In this document: positions 43,473 to 52,443 of the stretch, piece by piece
Layout of the letters: each line of letters starts with the position of its first letter
Numbering within the stretch: position 1 is the stretch's first letter
From: Globodera rostochiensis
Taxonomy: Eukaryota > Nematoda > Chromadorea > Rhabditida > Heteroderidae
DNA length: 64,000 nucleotides
NCBI GenBank assembly: GCA_018350325.1
Contig: JAEVLN010000028.1
Location: 674,753-738,752, forward strand
Direction: 5' to 3'
The notes under the pieces: generated by a model
The model's input: only the letters and a program-made list of their open reading frames with translations
The model's database searches: none
Told to the model about the DNA's origin: nothing
Translations under genes and position numbers: made by a program

Positions 43473-44984
43473 ATGTCTGGAAAAATTCGTCAAAAAATAC
43501 CTATTTTATATAACACATTAGAAAAATATATAAACCAGTTTCAAACTGAATTAGAAGAAGCCAAATTCGTTTATAATTCTGAAAACAAAAATGAAGTTGA
43601 AAACGTTTTTCATACGACTAAAAAATATATTAAAAAAATCGAAATTTTATACGACAAACTAAAAAGATTAAATCATGATTGGAAAAAACATTTAAATTCT
43701 CTTAATAAAGAAGAAAAACGAACAGAAGAAAGAATTACAAGAATTTTCACAGAGAAGTATGACTTAGTAAAACTTTTGAAAAAAACTGATCAAAATTTAG
43801 ACATTTTAAGAGAATTAAATATCGAAACTAAACGAAAATTAAACGAATTCTCCAGTTCTGAATCCGATGAAGATAAATACCTCACTGACGAGGATCCTGA
43901 GGATGAAGAAGAAGAACCAGAAAATGATTATGAAAGCAATCAATCCAGAACAACAATTTCGAAAAATACTGTAAATAACACAATAAATACAGAACATAAC
44001 ACCATTCGAACTGCAAACAGAAGAATTAAAATTAAATTACCAGCCCAAACGCTGACTCATTTCACAGGCATAACTTCAGAGTGGATAAGTTTCTGGGACG
44101 ATTATGAATCATCCGTTCATAACGACCCAGAATTAGATCCCGTACAAAAATTCAAATACCTAAGAGGTCTTCTCCATAAAGAACCGCTAAGATTAATTGA
44201 AGCTTATCCAATCACAAACAAAAATTATAGCATTGTAATTGCTTTGCTAAAAAATCGATATGGAAATACCAACTTAATAAGGGAAAATCTTCACTCAGAA
44301 TTAAGATATCTAAGAAAAACCAGTGAAAACCCAAGTGACCTTAGAAATTTTATTCTCCAAGTAAATCGTATCCTGCTCCAGCTTCAAACCTTTGAAGAAG
44401 ACACAAATCATCCCCAAATAAAACAATCTGTGGAAGTCAAACTCCCACAATCCCTGCGAATAAAAATTAAAGAAATAAAGAATCAAAAAAAGGGGGAAAT
44501 GACCACTAAGGAAATAATGGATTACTTAGACAAATATACACAAGCAAGAGAAGAAATTGAAAAAACAGAATTTCACTACACAAATAAAAGAAGTCTTAGC
44601 CAAAATTACCCGGATAACAAAAAATTCGGCCGGAATTATCAATATAATGAAGGTAAAAAATTCGAACCCCGATTTAACTATAGAAGAGAAAATTTCAATG
44701 AAAATCAAATAAGAACTTCGTCATTGGCCACCCAAACAAAACACCAAACTAAGGCGCCGACAAACATCTCTACGAAATACAATATTAATAAATACGCAAA
44801 CAATTATAATCAGTCATCAAATGCTCCAAATAAAACCCTAATTGAAATATTTTGCGCATTTTGCCAGACCAAAACTCATAAAACCAAAGATTGCAAACGG
44901 TATGAAAAAATAGAAGATCGAATTCAAAAAATCCGCGAATTAAAACTTTGCTTAAATTGTTTAAAGAAATCGAAGAAGTCTTAA
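43473..44984 (+). CDS. gag: Retroelement Gag polyprotein
   Basis: 503 codons from ATG to TAA. The N-terminal 120 residues are Lys/Glu-rich coiled coil; an acidic Ser/Glu patch (SSSESDEDKYLTDEDPEDEE) is near 128-148. Residues about 195-360 match the BEL Gag core (SEWISFWDDYESSVHND, QKFKYLRGLLHKEP). A zinc knuckle CAFCQTKTHKTKDC (C-x2-C-x4-H-x4-C) is at about 461-474, and a second CLNC starts near 494 but is cut off by the stop. This is consistent with a frameshift into pol within the second knuckle. It would form the particle and bind RNA. Confidence 0.88.
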   Translation: MSGKIRQKIPILYNTLEKYINQFQTELEEAKFVYNSENKNEVENVFHTTKKYIKKIEILYDKLKRLNHDWKKHLNSLNKEEKRTEERITRIFTEKYDLVKLLKKTDQNLDILRELNIETKRKLNEFSSSESDEDKYLTDEDPEDEEEEPENDYESNQSRTTISKNTVNNTINTEHNTIRTANRRIKIKLPAQTLTHFTGITSEWISFWDDYESSVHNDPELDPVQKFKYLRGLLHKEPLRLIEAYPITNKNYSIVIALLKNRYGNTNLIRENLHSELRYLRKTSENPSDLRNFILQVNRILLQLQTFEEDTNHPQIKQSVEVKLPQSLRIKIKEIKNQKKGEMTTKEIMDYLDKYTQAREEIEKTEFHYTNKRSLSQNYPDNKKFGRNYQYNEGKKFEPRFNYRRENFNENQIRTSSLATQTKHQTKAPTNISTKYNINKYANNYNQSSNAPNKTLIEIFCAFCQTKTHKTKDCKRYEKIEDRIQKIRELKLCLNCLKKSKKS

Positions 44985-47900
44985 TGACAACTGAAGCATA
45001 TGCAACCAACGTAAATTCAGATAAACAACAAAATAGTGTAATATTATTGGACAATGCGTCACAAAAAACTTACATAACAGAAGAATTAGCAGAAAAACTC
45101 GATCTTGAAACTGAATATACCCAATCATTATCGATCACGACCTTTAACAATAAAAAACCAAAAATTGTTCAAAGCCGGAAAGTAACTATTGGAATAATTA
45201 CTGATGAAGGATACATTGAAGAAATCTCAGCACTAACCGTTCAGGAAATAACTGATTTCACATCCGTTGCGCTAGTAAAATCAATAAATATAGAAAGCGG
45301 AAAAATTCCTCTTTCGATGAGAAAACCTGATATTTTGATTGGAATTGATAATTACTGGAAATTCATAAAACAAAATCAAAAATTAAATCCCCTCCCATCG
45401 GGATTTTATGTTGTCAATACAAAATTGGGTAAAATCTTATCTGGTAAAGGTCGAGTCGAAACAAAAGTGAATTTAGTCCGAAGTAAAAAACAAGAAAATG
45501 AAGCAATCAACGAAACATTACAAAAATTTTGGAATTTAGAAAATATTGGTGTTACCGATAATCCTGAATCAGTTGATGAAGAATATGTATTAAAACATTT
45601 TGACAAAAACACACAGAATATCAATGGACGATATACGGTAAGATGGCCTTATAAAGTTTCAAATCCAGCCATTCCGACAAATTTCGGAATGAGCTTTGGC
45701 CGATTGAAGTCAACGTTAAAACGATTAAATGAAACGAAAAAATTAGACGAATACAATGTCATTTTCAAAGAACAAGCAGAGAAAAATATCATTGAAATTA
45801 TTCCATTCAAATCTGAACATCTAACTCACTATCTAGCACACCAACCAGTCTTCAAAGAAAGTTCAAACACAACTAAACTACGGATTGTTTTTGACGCATC
45901 AGCAAAAATTAAAGGGCAAGAGTCATTAAATGACATAATCTTCCAAGGCCCGACGATTTTGCCAGAACTTATCGGAATGTTATTAAGATTCCGCTTAAGT
46001 AAATACGTTTTATTGTCAGATTTAGAAAAAGCCTTCCTACAAGTGGCACTTAATCCGTTAGATCGAGATGTTTGTCGCTTTCTATGGATAAAACCTGAAG
46101 TGCTGGAAGAAATAAAAATTAAAAACAGAGAAGTGAATTTTGATGATCTGCAAATTTACAGATTTCAAAGAATTCCATTTGGCGTTAACGCTTCACCATT
46201 TCTTTTAGCAGCAACAATAAAAACACATTTAGCCAACGAAAAATTAATGCAAGAAATTTATGAAAAACACGTGAAAGAATGCCCCCTGGAGAATTCAAAA
46301 GAAAAATTCAACACCTTAATTGATGAATTAAAAACTAATGGTTATGTCGACAATTTTCTGATGACTGGCCAAACAACTGAAGATATTGATTTCAAAAAAT
46401 TCTGGAGCAAAACAATATTTAAATATGCCTCAATGAATTTAAGAGAATTCATTTCCAATGACAAAAAATTTAATGAAGAAAATTCAGCGTTAAATAATGA
46501 AGATATTAAGACAACAAAATTCCTCGGAATAAAATGGGACCTAACAAGTGATGAACTCTTACTCAAACTGGAAATTCCTCAAATTAAGTCTCCAGTAACT
46601 AAAAGAGAAGTTCTAAGCTTAATAGCAACAAATTACGACCCAATGGGCTGGACATCTCCAGTCATTCTTAAATATAAATTAAAATTTCAACAGTTATGGA
46701 ATGAATCCAAAAACTGGAACGAAATGGTAAGCAATGATTTTATCGAGCAATGGAATAATGAAGTTTCTGATGGTCTTATAAAAATACCGCGCTTTACGAT
46801 TGAAGCCAATCCACACAGTCAGATACACATTTTTGCAGACGCTTCTGATTTAGCCTATGCATCGGTTGCGTACCTAAAAACCTATGAACAAATCGCAATA
46901 CTCTTCTCCAAAACCAGGTTAAATCCTATCAGTAAATTAACTATCCCAAAACTAGAATTAATGGCAGTATTAATAAGTATGCGAACGATAAAATTTTTAA
47001 TCGCCGAGTCATCACTCTTAATTTCAAAAATAACTATTTGGTCGGACTCTCAATGCGTCCTCAATTGGATCAACAGTAAAAAAGAACTTCCCAGATTTAT
47101 AAAAAACCGAATCAAAGAAATAAAGGAGATAAAAACCAAGCATCCATGTAATTTTAGATATGTTCCGACAAAAGAAAATCCAGCTGATATTGCATCTCGT
47201 GGTGCAAACATAAATGAATTAAAAAATATGGATTTATGGTGGCAGGGTCCATCTTGGTTGAAAGAACCTGACTCTGAATGGCCAGAAAACATATTAAATA
47301 CATCAAGTGAAAAGAATGAAGAACATAATCCAATCACACACGTTTTTAACATTGTACAGCAACACAAAACTTTTGTCCAATGGGAAAACTTTAGCTCTTG
47401 GCACAAAGTTGTCCTGTTTCTTTTAATATGGACAAAATATTTAACCTATTTATTCAAAAATTCATCACGTTTTAAAGAAAAATTCATAAATCATACTCTA
47501 TTCGAAATCACAGAAATCACCACAGAACAAAGAGTCCAGATCGAACAAGAATTAATAAAAATAATTCAGAGTGAAAGTCCCCCGTCAACGGTAGAAATCG
47601 AACAGTTATGTATACAACCAAACAAAAATGGCCTTCTGTTGTGCAGTGGTCGCTTGCAGAATGCAGATTTACAAGCAGTTGAACCAATATTTCTGCCTAA
47701 AAATCATTATGGAACTCACTTACTGGTAATGCATTATCATACCAAGAATTTGCATAGTGGAACTGCAACAACCTTAGCGGACATCCGTAACACCTTTTGG
47801 ATACCGCAAGGCAGATCCTTAGTAAACAAAATTCGCAAAGAATGCAGAATTTGCAGAAGGTACCTTGGAAGACCTTTCGCCCAACCAATAATGCCCCAAT

Positions 47901-50900
47901 TACCTAAATCTCGTGTTAACATTTCAATTCCTTTTTCTAATATTGGCCTCGATTACATGGGACCGTTTACTTGCAAAGAAAAACCCGACAAGATATGGAT
48001 TATTTTATTTACTTGTTACACAACACGCGGAATACATTTAGAATTGGTTGATTCATTATCAGTTGAAAAATTCATAAATGCTTTTCGTCGCTTCATTGCC
48101 AGAAAAGGAACTCCAAGACATATATGGAGCGACAACGCTTCACAACTCAAACATAGCTCAAAAATTATTCCTGAATTACTTAAATTAAAAGAGATATTTT
48201 TCCATTCCGATGTAAAAAACTATTTTTTACGAAAACAAATAATTTGGCATTTCACTATCGAATCTGCCCCTTGGCAAGGCGGTTGTTATGAGCGTCTAAA
48301 CCAAGTTGTAAAAAACTCACTAAGAATAACAATTGGGCGCAAATTAATAACAAATGACACCTTCCATACTTTGATTTGTGAAATAGAAGCTTTAGTAAAC
48401 TCCAGACCAATAACATTTATTTACAACGACATTACATCCCCTCAAATTTTGCGGCCAATTGACTTTCTTTTACCCCAACAAAAAATTTGTATCCCTCCAA
48501 TTCTTGAAGAAGATGAGGAGAATGACCCAAACTACATACCCAACCCTAATCCTTATGAAAAAACGACTGAGTTGTGGAAAAAAACTACCATTCTCCTCGA
48601 CAAATATTGGCTCCTTTGGAAAGACGAATATTTAAAAAGTTTGAGAGAAAGATATCAAATTCAACATAAAAATCCAAGAGGTGCGATATATCAATTCCCT
48701 ACAGAAAATGATATAGTAATCATTCAAGAGAATCTACCAAGAGCAATATGGAAAACTGGAAAAATAAAAAGTCTAATCAAAGGTAATGACGCAATAATTA
48801 GAGGCGCAGTCATCGAATTACCCAACAAAACTACGATTAATAGACCTTTAAAATTTATATATCCGTTAGAAATTCACCCGAATGAAACCGAAACAGCTCC
48901 CGTTAATAATAACAGAGAGGAAATAAATGCAATTCAAAGAAAAGCCACACTTCTTTCAATCACTAACTTATTTATTATTTTCTTGCTGTCGCTTTTGACA
49001 CCCCCTACAATTTTTGCAACTTTTGAGTGTCCCAATGACATAAGCAATTACAATACCGTCATTACCAGCCTTTGCGTCGCAGAAGGTATAATTGTCAGGA
49101 AAAATCTTGTTACAAAAGAATTATGTTTTAATTCCTTTAATTGTTCAATTCGGAATTCGATAACCGAACATTCACAGCTTTGTGGCCCAAAATGTGAATG
49201 CTCTCATTGGGCACAACATTGTACCTTTGCCCCCTACGAAATCGCAAATGAGGTTCACAAAAATGCAGCAATAAATCTTTTAAAACAAAAAAGGCCTTAC
49301 ATTTGTTCTTTCGAACAAAGCAACGACTGCTCACAAAAAGTAAAAAGCAAGTTTCATGCTGTACGGCTGTTCGATAACAGTGTTCATTTTGTCAGAAATA
49401 TACGGTTACAATATGTACAAGCCGTCTCAAGGGAAGCTTTTCTTTGCCTTGGGGAGGGCAATCTAACGATTGGAACTTCATCTTATTGTCAAGAATTCCA
49501 TTGTGATGAAAAAGGAACTAAATTTTGCTATTATGACCCAAGAGAACAAATTTATCTTATCATAAATCAGACAAAAATCCCTATAAAAGAATGGGGAACA
49601 ATTGAAGTAATATATTTTGACAAGAAAAAGAAATTGGATGAAATAATGGAAACCGAAAGTTTCGGTCAAGATAAAGATCAAGTGAATGACACTGAAATAG
49701 CCATTCATACTATTGGAAATCAATCCCACTTAAGTAAACGATTTAAAAGAACACCTCAAAATCACTTCCTGATTGAATGCATGCCCGGAGGAATAACTAT
49801 CAATATTTTAGAAAATATAGACACACTTGGAATTTGCAGTGGATCATATTGCGTCACAAAAAGTAAACCTCAATCAAAAGAGTTAATAATGCTCCCACAA
49901 CAAATAACAAAAAATAATTATGATGCAGAAGTGAAACTGATTGTGAATAATTCAATCATTGAAACCAAGCGGGTTAGTTGTGCATCTTCACCAATATGTG
50001 AAATGATCACATGCAAATTATGTTGGGAATATATTAATAATATACAATGTATACAGCAATTACACCTGATATTTTTCTTCTCACTCAGCATTTTAATAAC
50101 TTATTTACTTACTTTATCAGTTCAAATTATAAAATTTATTTTTTCAATTTTAAAATGGATTATTAAGAAAATTTGTTGTTGCAACACAAATACTAAGAGT
50201 AAACAATACACAAAAATCAAAACATTTAAACCCAAAACTAAAGTTATACTCATATTAGTTATGTCATTAACATTCATAAAATTCGTTAATTGCTGTGACG
50301 AAGTGACAAATTTAATTGCTGAATCAAGTAATTGTCCTCGTGACGAACATGGAAAAATCGAATGCACCTTTGATCAAACGACAGTAATTTCCATCAAACC
50401 CGAACACATAACTTGCCTTAAGCTAGATGATAAAACACGAAACACCACTGTTAAAACATTGGAAATCACTATTGTCGACTTATCAGTAATCTGTGAAAAA
50501 CAAACTGAATACTTTATGAGAAATTATGAAATTGCATCCGAATCAGTCAAACGATGTCCAAGTACGGGAAGTTGTAAAGGAACAACTTGTGAAAGACTTA
50601 ATTCTGATCAAAAAAACCCTGAAACATCCGAAAAGACAAACAACAAACCCGGATATTCATACTGTGTACCATCATGTGGAGGATGGCACTGTCAATGCTT
50701 TATTGCAACTGATGGTTGTTTGTTCTATAGGACTTACATGGAAGAAATAGGAAACGATTATTATGAAGTCATAAAATGTAATCAATGGCCAATCGAGCTG
50801 TACTTGAAAATCGATGAAGGAACAATTTCAAGCTTCATGCTTTTATCTCCCGGAACACTATACCCTGACACATCCATGGATGTCACCCTAATTACCACAA

Positions 50901-51883
50901 GCATTCCACCAACCCCCATTTTTGGATCAAAATTTATAATAAATAAAAAAAATAACAACACTATTATTGTTGATAATGAAGAATTGTTGAGAAATAGTAT
51001 CCGATGTCCAGACGAAACATCAGCAACTAATTTTAACTGTAAATTCCCACCAGAAGCATGCCAATGCAATGGCGGAGACAATGAAGTACATTGCGAATGT
51101 ACCAAGGACCCTCTACCAGAAATGTTTAGCAGACAGAATCAAAAATTACCCACCGACTTTAAAGGAAGTCACATATCATATGAAAATAATAGGCTTAAAG
51201 CAAAACTACAGCAAACTTCTGCCCTACAATTACAAATTACTCTTAAAGGATACAAAACGGAACCCTTTTATGATAAAAGTAGTTGTGCAATCGAATCAAA
51301 ATCATTGAAGGGATGTTATGCCTGTAAAGGCGCCGATTGGACTTTCAAATGTACCACCCAATTCGGAACAGCATTAGCAAAAGTAAAATGCCCAAGTCAG
51401 ACAGTTGACGTCAACTGTGATACAAAAAATGAAGAAAAAACAATTCAATTAACCTATAATATAGAAGAAGTTAATGAAAATTGTTCTGTGTCCTGTCCAG
51501 GAGGAGACAGCAATGTTGAAATAAAAGGAAAATTAGTGTATGTTGCACAACAAACTGAAGAAAAGAAAAATTCCAACAACACTAACCAAACCCCTACAGA
51601 AGGAACAGCATTTGACAAAATAATAAACAAAATTAGAGAATTCGGAAATTATTTGATTAATATATTTAAAACCAATTTTTGGCTTATCATGATAATCTTA
51701 GCAACTTTAATTTTTTGTGTATTATTAATTTTTTTATTACCTATTTTATGGCCAATATTAATTAGATCATGCGTGTTAAGAAAAAAGAATAAGAAAAATT
51801 ATTTAGGGCTCGGGAGTGTCGCGAAGACCGCGAAAAAGGATAAAATAATTAAGAATAAAATAAAAACTAAGAAATTAAAGTAA
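44948..51883 (+). CDS. pol: Retroelement Pol-Env polyprotein (2311 codons)
   Basis: Domains by residue: aspartic protease about 25-130 (LLDNAS at 33-38, ILIGID); reverse transcriptase about 300-530 (RIVFDASAK, YVDN at 466-469); RNase H about 620-760 (FADAS, KLELMA, WSDSQ, NPADIASR); integrase zinc finger about 925-970 and core with D1002, D1062 and E1115; BEL C-terminal integrase-side domain to about 1320. From about 1335 a hydrophobic signal-like segment starts an envelope region with two cysteine-rich ectodomains separated by membrane segments (about 1708-1736, 1764-1785), a KRFKR cleavage-like site near 1597, a Gc-like fusion-loop zone rich in Cys, Gly and Trp near 1902-1928 resembling phlebovirus G2, and a C-terminal membrane anchor about 2243-2273. 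No stop separates pol from env. The last 22 codons are in the 3' LTR. Confidence 0.9.
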   Translation: MLKLFKEIEEVLMTTEAYATNVNSDKQQNSVILLDNASQKTYITEELAEKLDLETEYTQSLSITTFNNKKPKIVQSRKVTIGIITDEGYIEEISALTVQEITDFTSVALVKSINIESGKIPLSMRKPDILIGIDNYWKFIKQNQKLNPLPSGFYVVNTKLGKILSGKGRVETKVNLVRSKKQENEAINETLQKFWNLENIGVTDNPESVDEEYVLKHFDKNTQNINGRYTVRWPYKVSNPAIPTNFGMSFGRLKSTLKRLNETKKLDEYNVIFKEQAEKNIIEIIPFKSEHLTHYLAHQPVFKESSNTTKLRIVFDASAKIKGQESLNDIIFQGPTILPELIGMLLRFRLSKYVLLSDLEKAFLQVALNPLDRDVCRFLWIKPEVLEEIKIKNREVNFDDLQIYRFQRIPFGVNASPFLLAATIKTHLANEKLMQEIYEKHVKECPLENSKEKFNTLIDELKTNGYVDNFLMTGQTTEDIDFKKFWSKTIFKYASMNLREFISNDKKFNEENSALNNEDIKTTKFLGIKWDLTSDELLLKLEIPQIKSPVTKREVLSLIATNYDPMGWTSPVILKYKLKFQQLWNESKNWNEMVSNDFIEQWNNEVSDGLIKIPRFTIEANPHSQIHIFADASDLAYASVAYLKTYEQIAILFSKTRLNPISKLTIPKLELMAVLISMRTIKFLIAESSLLISKITIWSDSQCVLNWINSKKELPRFIKNRIKEIKEIKTKHPCNFRYVPTKENPADIASRGANINELKNMDLWWQGPSWLKEPDSEWPENILNTSSEKNEEHNPITHVFNIVQQHKTFVQWENFSSWHKVVLFLLIWTKYLTYLFKNSSRFKEKFINHTLFEITEITTEQRVQIEQELIKIIQSESPPSTVEIEQLCIQPNKNGLLLCSGRLQNADLQAVEPIFLPKNHYGTHLLVMHYHTKNLHSGTATTLADIRNTFWIPQGRSLVNKIRKECRICRRYLGRPFAQPIMPQLPKSRVNISIPFSNIGLDYMGPFTCKEKPDKIWIILFTCYTTRGIHLELVDSLSVEKFINAFRRFIARKGTPRHIWSDNASQLKHSSKIIPELLKLKEIFFHSDVKNYFLRKQIIWHFTIESAPWQGGCYERLNQVVKNSLRITIGRKLITNDTFHTLICEIEALVNSRPITFIYNDITSPQILRPIDFLLPQQKICIPPILEEDEENDPNYIPNPNPYEKTTELWKKTTILLDKYWLLWKDEYLKSLRERYQIQHKNPRGAIYQFPTENDIVIIQENLPRAIWKTGKIKSLIKGNDAIIRGAVIELPNKTTINRPLKFIYPLEIHPNETETAPVNNNREEINAIQRKATLLSITNLFIIFLLSLLTPPTIFATFECPNDISNYNTVITSLCVAEGIIVRKNLVTKELCFNSFNCSIRNSITEHSQLCGPKCECSHWAQHCTFAPYEIANEVHKNAAINLLKQKRPYICSFEQSNDCSQKVKSKFHAVRLFDNSVHFVRNIRLQYVQAVSREAFLCLGEGNLTIGTSSYCQEFHCDEKGTKFCYYDPREQIYLIINQTKIPIKEWGTIEVIYFDKKKKLDEIMETESFGQDKDQVNDTEIAIHTIGNQSHLSKRFKRTPQNHFLIECMPGGITINILENIDTLGICSGSYCVTKSKPQSKELIMLPQQITKNNYDAEVKLIVNNSIIETKRVSCASSPICEMITCKLCWEYINNIQCIQQLHLIFFFSLSILITYLLTLSVQIIKFIFSILKWIIKKICCCNTNTKSKQYTKIKTFKPKTKVILILVMSLTFIKFVNCCDEVTNLIAESSNCPRDEHGKIECTFDQTTVISIKPEHITCLKLDDKTRNTTVKTLEITIVDLSVICEKQTEYFMRNYEIASESVKRCPSTGSCKGTTCERLNSDQKNPETSEKTNNKPGYSYCVPSCGGWHCQCFIATDGCLFYRTYMEEIGNDYYEVIKCNQWPIELYLKIDEGTISSFMLLSPGTLYPDTSMDVTLITTSIPPTPIFGSKFIINKKNNNTIIVDNEELLRNSIRCPDETSATNFNCKFPPEACQCNGGDNEVHCECTKDPLPEMFSRQNQKLPTDFKGSHISYENNRLKAKLQQTSALQLQITLKGYKTEPFYDKSSCAIESKSLKGCYACKGADWTFKCTTQFGTALAKVKCPSQTVDVNCDTKNEEKTIQLTYNIEEVNENCSVSCPGGDSNVEIKGKLVYVAQQTEEKKNSNNTNQTPTEGTAFDKIINKIREFGNYLINIFKTNFWLIMIILATLIFCVLLIFLLPILWPILIRSCVLRKKNKKNYLGLGSVAKTAKKDKIIKNKIKTKKLK
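44960..44966 (+). promoter_or_regulatory. Candidate -1 frameshift site at the gag-pol junction
   Basis: TTTAAAG is read T TTA AAG in the gag frame, fitting X-XXY-YYZ; slipping back one base enters the pol frame. Pol lies in the -1 frame and the overlap is 44948-44984. Alternatively the TAATG at 44982-44986 overlaps the gag stop with a pol-frame ATG and could allow reinitiation. Which is used cannot be told from sequence. Confidence 0.6.
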
Positions 51884-52443
51884 AATCAAAACCTAAAAAT
51901 AAAATAAAAAGCTAAAATAACAAAAAAGAAAATATATGAAATAAAAAGAAATTAAATCGTCATCCAAAAAATTGTGAATAAACAAAACTAATAAATCGCC
52001 TCCGCGGCAAACTAATAAAAATGATGGAATAAAACTAATTATTTTATGTTAAGAATAATAATGATAAATGGAACGGAAAGATTTCAAATAAAAATTGTTT
52101 ACGAAAATGTGGAAATTAATGAAAATGTAAAGGAAAAATAATTGGAAAATGGGCAAAATAACGAAATGGATGTGCAATTGGACCACCCGCTCAAATTGGA
52201 CCACCCGCCCGTCTTGTTGAGCCCAAGCCGTATAAAAGGGAGCAGTTTTGGCCTCATCGGCATCATCTCCAGCATCCCATCCCAAAGAAGAACAACCCAA
52301 CTGACGACTGAGCATCAATTTCATCCTCTCTCCACCCCGAAAAATCCCAGCCGATCCGCTTCACCGATTTTTCCTATTGTGATCAAATTTCGTCTTCTTG
52401 TATTCGCTGGATTTGGTCAATAAATTTTGTTGTGAACACAACA
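51817..52443 (+). repeat. 3' LTR
   Basis: Same length and, by reading, same sequence as the 5' LTR. The purine-rich GGGCTCGGGAG just before it (51806-51816) may be the plus-strand primer. It encodes the last residues and stop of the env frame (to 51883). Confidence 0.95.

Larger units (their letters stand above)
40628..52443 (+). mobile_element. Full-length BEL/Pao LTR retroelement with envelope gene
   Basis: 11,816 bases, bounded by two 627-bp LTRs (TGTCGC...ACAACA) and flanked by a 5-bp duplication GCTGC (40623-40627, 52444-52448). It carries a primer-binding-like site, two accessory ORFs, gag with a zinc knuckle, and a pol-env ORF in the order protease, RT, RNase H, integrase, envelope. 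That order and the A17-type protein features are those of BEL/Pao (family Belpaoviridae). Envelope-bearing members are known from nematodes, for example Tas of Ascaris. LTR identity and intact frames imply a recent insertion. It sits in the 17-bp satellite at a CATTGCTGCGCAC variant. Confidence 0.95.
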
